Shown in pieces: positions 57,824 to 64,000 of a DNA stretch of 64,000 nucleotides; positions within the stretch are counted from its first letter, which is position 1; the number at the start of each line of letters is the position of its first letter. The DNA lies in the NCBI GenBank assembly GCA_034406715.1, contig CP137872.1, positions 186,001 to 250,000 of the forward strand. The letters run 5' to 3'. This DNA comes from Rhodotorula mucilaginosa. Its lineage: Eukaryota; Basidiomycota; Microbotryomycetes; Sporidiobolales; Sporidiobolaceae. Position numbers and translations under genes: made by a program. Under the pieces are notes generated by a model. It saw nothing but the letters and a program-made list of their open reading frames with translations, ran no database searches and was not told where the DNA came from.

Positions 57824-59140
57824 ATGCCCGACGCGACGTCGACTTGGAAGCGCGACTTGGACGAGCACGGCTACGCCGTCATCAAGGGCGTCGTGAGCCC
57901 CGAACGAGCCGAGCACTACACGCGGCGAGCGGTCGAGTGGGCGGAGCGGTTCGGGTTCAAAGAGCAAGACCGGTCGACCTGGACGGCGGACAAGTTGCCC
58001 GTCAACATTAACGGCCTCGTCAACGACTATGGAGTCAGTCACGAGAAATGGGTCTGGGAGGCCCGCCTGTGAGTCGCCTGGAACAAGTCCGACCGCACCA
58101 CTCTCCCTTGCTGACGCCTTTTCCGCCATTCCTCAAGGGAACCGAAAGTCGTCGAGACCTTTCAGGAACTATGGAACACGGACGAGCTCCTCGTCTCTTT
58201 TGATGCCATGTACGCGTCTATGACCCAGCGTCATCCGAGAGTCGAATCGTTGACCCTCTGCGGGAATCGCAGAAACTTCTCGCTACCGATCGGTCCTCAT
58301 GCTCGACGTGACATCGAAGTGTCGGCTCCATGGCAGCATATCGATCAACAACCGGATCCGACAGAGTGAGCTCACGGCCAAGCTTCGAGGCGACACCTGT
58401 GCTGCAAAATTGACCCTTTCCAAATTCCAGCCGTCCGCCACTTCAGCACGAGCTCACGCAGGGTTTACTCGCTGTCACGCGGAGCGGTCCTAAAGACGGT
58501 GGACTGGTTCTGCTCCGCGGCAGCCATAAGCTCCTGCCGCGATTCTTCGAAGAGACGGGCGGCGTCAAAGCAGATCAAAGTTGGGGAGCTCTGAACTAGT
58601 GAGTGCGCGCGCACGTCGGCGACCGGTTCCTGATCCTCGATTGGACACTGATCGCAAACGTACAACTCCTCAGCTACACCTTCACTCCGGAGGACGTCAA
58701 ATGGTTCGAACGACAGCCCGGCGTCGAAGAGGTCAAGGTCGAAAGCGAACCTGGCGACTTGATCCTGTGGGACTCGCGCACAGTCCACTGGAACCGCGCA
58801 CCGACGGCCGAGCAGCTTCGGGTAGTCGTCTATGTCTGCTACGCTCCGCGTGCGATGGTGACCGAAGAGGTCCTGGCGACTCGAAAGCGCTGCTGGGAGA
58901 ACCGGCTCGCCACCACACATTGGTGAGCCTTCCGTTCGCGACCCTTCTTCCCTCACGGAACGGTCTAATCTGTATGCACTTGTATCTAGGCCTGCACCTT
59001 TCGTTGTCGTCCCGCGAGAAGAGTATGGACCGCCGAAACGAGGCGATGTGGTGGATCCACTCGACCGCATTCGTCCTTTCGAGGAGCCGGGCGAGACCGA
59101 GCAACTTTTGAAGTTGGTGGGAATCTTGCCGTATAAGTAA
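57824..59140 (+). CDS. Phytanoyl-CoA dioxygenase (PhyH)-family Fe(II)/2-oxoglutarate oxygenase
   Basis: Six exons: 57824-58068, 58138-58209, 58273-58365, 58431-58598, 58674-58922, 58990-59140; 325 residues. The start region KRDLDEHGYAVIKGVVSPE is typical of PhyH proteins. The iron-binding motif HXD lies in APWQHIDQ (His128, Asp130). GPKDGGLVLLRGSHKL and GDLILWDSRTVHWN (distal His231) follow. The fungal relatives of this enzyme are mostly uncharacterised hydroxylases; substrate unknown. The protein ends LLKLVGILPYK. Coding regions between exons contain stops in all frames, so the six-exon model is well constrained. Confidence 0.9.
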
Positions 59141-59438
59141 TCATGTTGTACCTTCCCTCCGAACGCCGTCGACGGGCTGCAAGAGCGCGGCCACCCGGCG
59201 CTGAAATTTACGCTTGACCTTGCGGTCCGGTGAAAACACAGCCGCGATTGGGCGAGGCGCGACAAGAAAGCACGCAGGAAGAGATAGTCACTATCGCGGG
59301 TCTCTGTTTCTTGACCGCGTTTGCTGCGCCCGCGCTCGAAGATGCGCGTGAACAAGGGATGAGAACTTCTCTTCCCTCTTGACTCCGCTTTCGACGTCAC
59401 GGAACTCGGCTGCTCGACAATCGACACCTAACGCCGCC

Positions 59439-60955
59439 ATGCCGCCTCGCAAGAAGGGTACTCGCGGCGGGAAAGCGAGTGCTTCGACGTCGAAAGGTCG
59501 AGGTTCATCGACAGCATCCACAAGCGCCGCTGCTGCCGCCGCCGACGACCCGCTGAGCGCAGCAGGCGCACGCTGGATCGTACCGAATACCGCATCGCTT
59601 GCACTCGGCCCCTCTCACAGCGCCGGCGCGTGTGTCCGGCGCTTGTTCTTCGACTCGCGAGAATGGGTCGCCCCACTTCGCGCCGACGTCGCAGCGCTCC
59701 TCGCCGCTTTCGAAGCGCGCTACGATGGCCAGCGATCCCCGATCGAACTCATGAAGCAACTCTGGACCGAGACCGGCTGGAAGTGGGTCCTCCTGCTCGG
59801 CTGCCCCGGCGGTAAAATCCGCCTCGATTGGGGGAACAGCGTAGCTCGGGCATTCTTAGGTGAGGCCAAACGAGCAGACAGTGTGATGTACATTCGGTCT
59901 GCTGGACTGATGTATGCTGACACTATTGGTCATGGTCGGTTTCACAGAGAATCTACTTCCCACCACCAACAGTCCTCCTCTGCAGCAAGTCGCGGCGATC
60001 CTCGCCCTCTACATCCTTAGAGCGACATGGTGCGAAGGGATGGAGTTGTTCCACCTACGCGTCTCGCCAGGTACGCTTCTGCCCGGGCACCGGCCGTGTC
60101 TCGTTTACGAAAGTACTGATGCTTTTCGCGTTTTTCACAGGCTTTCTCGAAGACCTCGTCAAGATGACTCAATCCCACGCACCTGCACTTGATGCGGTCA
60201 CAACTACGGCGGAAGAAGTCGCTGCCGACGAAGCGTCACCGCCACCGTCTGCCGACCTCGCCTACGCTATGCACTACCTCCTCTCGACTTCGGCCTTTTT
60301 CCTCGTCCCGGAGGAGACCAACCCCGTCCCGCCTCGAAACCGATGGCCGTTCGCATATGTCAAGCGAGACCGCAAGGAGGAACGCGACCGCAGGCTGCAA
60401 GCTGCCCTCTTGCTCGGCGTGGAGACGGAGCTGGACCAACTCGCGCGCGGCAAAGTCCGGTCCGAGGTCGTCGAGGAGATCCAGACCGAGTCGCGGAGTC
60501 ACAAGCGGCAATGGAACGCGTCATCCGTACAGCTCGGCGACAGCGACGACGAAAAAGACGGCGAATCCGAAACACGCCCGCGCTGGTGCACCGAGTCTCT
60601 GCATCGCGCCAAGAAGGCCTATATCCAATCCAAGCGAACTGGTCACCAAACGAAAACCTCCGCACAGACCCAGACAGGCGATACGAAACCTTCCCTACTG
60701 GTCTCGCCCGAGTACGAGATCCAGGCCGAGATCCTCGCGCTGGCGAAAGCGCAAACTCGGCGAGCGGCCGACAATCTCGCCGACGACATGTCGGGACTTG
60801 CGGAGCTGGCCCGAGCCGGCGGTCGCGATGGCGACGGGCTCTTGACGCTCCTCGGAGGGGCGCACGAGTCGCGCGGTGCTCAGGTTGACCCGACCGGCGA
60901 CGCTCTGGATGATTATGTTCAAGCGGTCGAGGGATTACTGCCGGAAATTGAGTAG
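59439..60955 (+). CDS. Conserved-looking protein of unknown function
   Basis: Three exons: 59439-59859, 59948-60070, 60141-60955; 452 residues. It begins with a basic low-complexity tail (MPPRKKGTRGGKASASTSKG) and an Ala run. A compact region with Trp-rich segments follows (LMKQLWTETGWKWVLLLG, then LALYILRATWCEGMELF), and then a long charged, probably helical C-terminal half (VKRDRKEERDRRLQAALLLG and EIQAEILALAKAQTRRAAD). There is no signal peptide or membrane helix. I do not recognise the family. Splice sites are good and phase is consistent, so the gene is real. The basic start suggests a nuclear protein, which is inference. Confidence 0.75.
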
Positions 60956-61212
60956 GCGATCTAGCAACGCTTGTGCACCCAACAGATGCTGCCGTCTCGT
61001 CAGCGGATACCATGTGCATCAATTTTGCATACTCTGGTCTACAAATATCGTCTCGCTGTACAGAGCGGTGAGAATAGTACAGGTGGCGGAGGTGCGACCG
61101 GAGTCTGCAAGACAGGTGAAAGGCGGCCGCTCAAGGAGCAAAGGTGAACTAGAAAAGAGAGGGTGGGATCCGCAAGGCGTCAGGGAGGCGAGCTGAAGGA
61201 GATGGGCACGGC

Positions 61213-62212
61213 TCAGGATTGGATCGGCATCGGGTGGCGGAAAACGGGCGAATACGGATAGAAATTCGGAGGAGAGATATGATAACCGGTTTGCGAGTGG
61301 GAGCCTGGTGGCAGATGCGCGTGCCTATACGGGTGGGCTTCCCTGCGAGCTGCAGCGGCCTGCTCGACGCGTGGGTAAAAAGCGTCGCCGAGTGGGCGGC
61401 CGCGGGTGTTTCCTTCCCCTGGGCCGCGGAGTACCGACTCGTAAGAGCGTTTGGCCTGCTCGGGGGGAGCGTACATTGTCGTCGGGGTACGCGGCGGCAA
61501 AGCGGCATAAAACTTCGTGAGAGCCGGTCGCCGCGCGCGCTGCTGGGCCTTCGAGCCGCAGTTGGTCTCGGGCTTGTTGCCGCGACCTCTCTGCCTCTGA
61601 AAGTATGAGAGTAAGTAGCTGCCAGGAAGATCGGTGAACTGAAAAGAGCATACGGGCACATCGACGCAGAGATGCGCACGGTCGCGTTTCACGCAAGTTG
61701 GGCAAGGTCGCGCAGCAGCGCACTCCGCGTGAAGCTTCTGTAGGCAGAATCAGAAGGAGTATCAGAGAAATCGTCACTACGTTCAGCTTATTCGCCGAGG
61801 ATTGCGACCGAAAAAGCTCGGCGTCGGGATGTCCGTGGACACGGGTCTCTGACACTCACCTTGCTGTAGCGAAAAGAAGCGAGTCAGGCGAATGTTTCGC
61901 GATGCGCAGACCATGAAAACCTCAGTTGACTCACCAAGGACCGCAAGCCTTTGGAGTCTGCTTCCTCCCGACTCGCGCAGGCGCTCTGACCTTGTCGGGT
62001 GGCGGTACCGCGTTCGCTTCGGCGTCTTCCGTATCTTCGGAGCCGGTCAGGTCCAATACTTCCACCTTTGGCGACTTCTTTTCCGCGGAGACGGGCCTCT
62101 GGCGAACAGGAATCGGCTGGCGAGGAGGTGAGGTGGTGGGCGAGAGGTACTGGGCCAAAACCGGGATTGAGCGGATCGAGGGCAAGGAGGGACGGTCCAG
62201 GGTCCCAGGCAT
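61213..62212 (-). CDS. Zn(II)2Cys6 regulator, Ert1/AcuK-like cluster, with SUMO-interaction-like motif
   Basis: Four exons: 62212-61935, 61863-61860, 61737-61654, 61596-61213; 249 residues. The zinc cluster is split over three exons: Cys90 and Cys93 (the latter built across exons 1 and 2), Cys100, Cys106, Cys109 and Cys118, spacing C-X2-C-X6-C-X5-C-X2-C-X8-C, with ARPCPTCVKR in the second half. This resembles the Ert1/AcuK group of gluconeogenesis regulators in the cluster only; no PAS domain is present. The N-terminus carries VEVLDLTGSEDTED (50-63), which looks like a SUMO-interaction motif. The C-terminus is Tyr/Pro/His-rich. Exon 2 is only 4 nt, and leaving it out gives an immediate stop. 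Confidence 0.82.
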
Positions 62213-62487
62213 TTCGGCTAGAAGCTATAGGATATTTGAGCCCTAAGAGGGCGGAGGTGTGGGTTGAGCGAGCCATGAGGAAAGAGAAGAAGGGAAAGAA
62301 GATGAAATCGGATCACGTCGTGTCCGACAAGGGGACGGCGCTCGAACCTCTCGGTCCGTGACGTTCCGCACCAGCTGACCAGCCCAGGGGACATGTGACG
62401 TGAGAGATAAGGCAGCCGGGTCGATCCGGAACGAATCGGTCTTCATTGCGGGCTGGTTTTGTAGTACAAGGTCGCGAGAACACGGGC

Positions 62488-64000
62488 TCACTCGGACCGC
62501 TCGGCGCGAGGATCTGGCGTGCCTGACGAGCGAGACCGAGGCACCGGATCACGGAGCAAGATCGTCGATCGCGAGAGCGGCGACCGGAGAGCGTTCTTGC
62601 GAGCTGCAAAGGCGGCAGCAGCTGACGCGGCGTGCGCACTCACTTCCTCTCGCGCCTGCGCCGTCTCCAACTCGCGAAGCACCAAGCGCGTCCCCTTGAG
62701 ACAGACTTCGGCTCGCTCCTCGGTACCTTCGACGCCACATTCGAGCAGCTCCTCCACGCTCGAGCAGAGGGAGAGATGGTCGTCGAGGGCGACCTGCGCA
62801 GCTTGAGCGAGCGCATTCGAGACGCCTTGCCTTCGCGCCAGTGGGAGCGTCGTCGATACCGTCGTTGTTCGCTCGACGGTTACGACGACGGGTAGTGACG
62901 GCTGCGTTGCGGAAGTCGGGATGTATACGGTACAACCGCCGAGCGGACCGGGTTGCAGAGCCGGATCCCTGGCAGACGGGTCATCCCGCTCGACCGGCGA
63001 GAAGAGCGAGTTGGACGACGTTGGGCGCTCCGCCGTCGAGCGATCGTCCTCACCGGGACGACGCAACGAGACTTTGCTGCGCCATAAGCCGGAACCTTCG
63101 CCTCCAATCTCCTCCGCTTCTCGACGGAGGTCGAACCGATTCACATCCTCGGGACGCGGCGGGAGGTCCCAATCCAGAGTCCACGCCTTGGGATCGACGT
63201 GGCGCACCTCGACTTGGAAGCGCCCTCTGCCAAAACAGCCGCCGAAGAAGCGGATCCGGGCTTGGTGGTTCGGGTCGTCACGAGCCTCCGCCGAGACGGT
63301 GAACACGACGCGGTACTTTCCGGATTGGGTGTCGAACGACTCTTCACGGATGTGCAGATGTCCGCACGCGCGAGACAGGTAAGGGGCAAAGCCGTGGGTA
63401 GCGAGATATCGACCGATCGAGGCAATGTTGAGTGGCAGGAGGACCGAAAGCTGGTCGACCGTCGTCTGCGGCAAGTTATAGCCGGGCAGAGCATGGATGA
63501 CCATTGAGACGGCGAGACCTGGCCCGTCCGAGACGGGTGGCGCCGGTCCGCCCCGCTTCTGCAGAGCGAGTTGACCCGCCCCCTGAGTGAGAAACGTCAT
63601 GGGCGGATAAGGCCCGGCGACGTCGCTTGGCGATATCGATCCGGTGTAGCCGTAAGAGCTCGTCGCGGAGGTATAATTGGAAAGGGTGTGGAGCAGCGGG
63701 GGTGGTTGCGGATGACCGACATGCGTTTGGGCGCTGAGCAGGCGTGGACGAATCGCCGACGTAGGCTCGTCGGACGACTTGTCTTCCGTCTGAGGAGGAG
63801 GAGGGGGGACGGGCGGCAGCGGGATAGTTCCGAGCAAGCTGCTCGTTGTATGTAACGCCGATGCGGTCGAGCGATTCCGACGGTGGGCTGGACGGGTCGG
63901 CGGAGACCCATTCGTCTGACGAGTCCTGCTGCTCGGGCTCGGCCAAAGAGCCGGTGCCTCGTAATGCGGAGGTCTTGGGAGGGATCGCAGCGCAAAGGCG
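62488..64000 (-). CDS. Unknown protein, 3' part only (5' end off the window)
   Basis: One open frame runs from the window edge to the stop at 62488 (about 503 codons), with no intron needed. The visible N-terminal part is Pro/Ser-rich (RPPHYEAPALWPSPSSSR, IPLPPVPPPPPQTEDKS). A compact middle region follows (GLAVSMVIHALPGYNLP, IRFFGGCFGRGRFQVEVRH, AWTLDWDLPPRPEDVNRF), and then a low-complexity charged tail. A short proline run could bind SH3 or WW domains. I do not recognise the family. Confidence 0.65.
   Translation of the reverse strand, partial: AFALRSLPRPPHYEAPALWPSPSSRTRQTNGSPPTRPAHRRNRSTASALHTTSSLLGTIPLPPVPPPPPQTEDKSSDEPTSAIRPRLLSAQTHVGHPQPPPLLHTLSNYTSATSSYGYTGSISPSDVAGPYPPMTFLTQGAGQLALQKRGGPAPPVSDGPGLAVSMVIHALPGYNLPQTTVDQLSVLLPLNIASIGRYLATHGFAPYLSRACGHLHIREESFDTQSGKYRVVFTVSAEARDDPNHQARIRFFGGCFGRGRFQVEVRHVDPKAWTLDWDLPPRPEDVNRFDLRREAEEIGGEGSGLWRSKVSLRRPGEDDRSTAERPTSSNSLFSPVERDDPSARDPALQPGPLGGCTVYIPTSATQPSLPVVVTVERTTTVSTTLPLARRQGVSNALAQAAQVALDDHLSLCSSVEELLECGVEGTEERAEVCLKGTRLVLRELETAQAREEVSAHAASAAAAFAARKNALRSPLSRSTILLRDPVPRSRSSGTPDPRAERSE

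Overview
The window is nuclear DNA of an intron-rich, GC-rich fungus, almost certainly a basidiomycete and most like the red yeasts (Rhodotorula/Sporobolomyces group, Pucciniomycotina). The signs are three fungal Zn(II)2Cys6 regulators, a fungal NADPH oxidase, Atg27 and the S. cerevisiae-type proteins Gcn5, Pup3 and Scp160. Most genes carry many short introns (about 60-120 nt) with GTGAGT/GTGCGT/GTACGT-like donors and CTGAC-like branch sites. The genus is an inference; the gene content is read directly. All gene models were spliced by hand. Every junction was checked for reading phase, and almost every model closes exactly in frame.

Layout. 1-12 kb, all plus strand: a Zn2Cys6 regulator (5' end off the window), the GCN5 histone acetyltransferase, a four-unit polyubiquitin gene, an aquaporin-family channel and a Rossmann-fold NAD(P) protein. 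12.2 kb: an intron-containing tRNA-Ile(AAT); an identical copy lies inverted at 29.0 kb. 12.7-28.6 kb: a KH-repeat vigilin/Scp160 protein (-), GPN2-like GTPase (+), membrane-anchored cysteine synthase (+), SLC35-type nucleotide-sugar transporter (-), HIT protein (+) and RecQ helicase (-). 29.5-41.3 kb: an H2C2 zinc-binding protein (-), a DUF2235 hydrolase (-), an EMP70/TM9 protein (+), a 19-exon multicopper oxidase (-) and Atg27 (-). 41.8-49.3 kb: a second Zn2Cys6 regulator (+), a small unknown gene (+) and an NADPH oxidase (+). 49.4-57.4 kb, all minus: U2SURP/SR140 splicing factor, proteasome beta-3 (PUP3) and an MFS sugar transporter. 57.8-64 kb: a phytanoyl-CoA-dioxygenase-family enzyme (+), an unknown protein (+), a third Zn2Cys6 regulator (-) and the 3' end of an unknown gene (-).

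This looks like an ordinary chromosome arm of mostly housekeeping genes. I see no CRISPR array, no intact transposon, no rRNA and no obvious biosynthetic cluster. The oxidase, multicopper oxidase and dioxygenase are scattered and need not act together.

The most unusual theme is splicing. Several models need extremely small exons: 3, 4, 13 and 19 nt, an exon whose only coding bases are the start codon, and one whose only coding bases are the stop codon. At least three introns have a GCAAGT (GC-AG) donor, and a fourth likely has GCGCGT. A U2 snRNP-associated splicing factor lies in the same window, but no functional link is implied.
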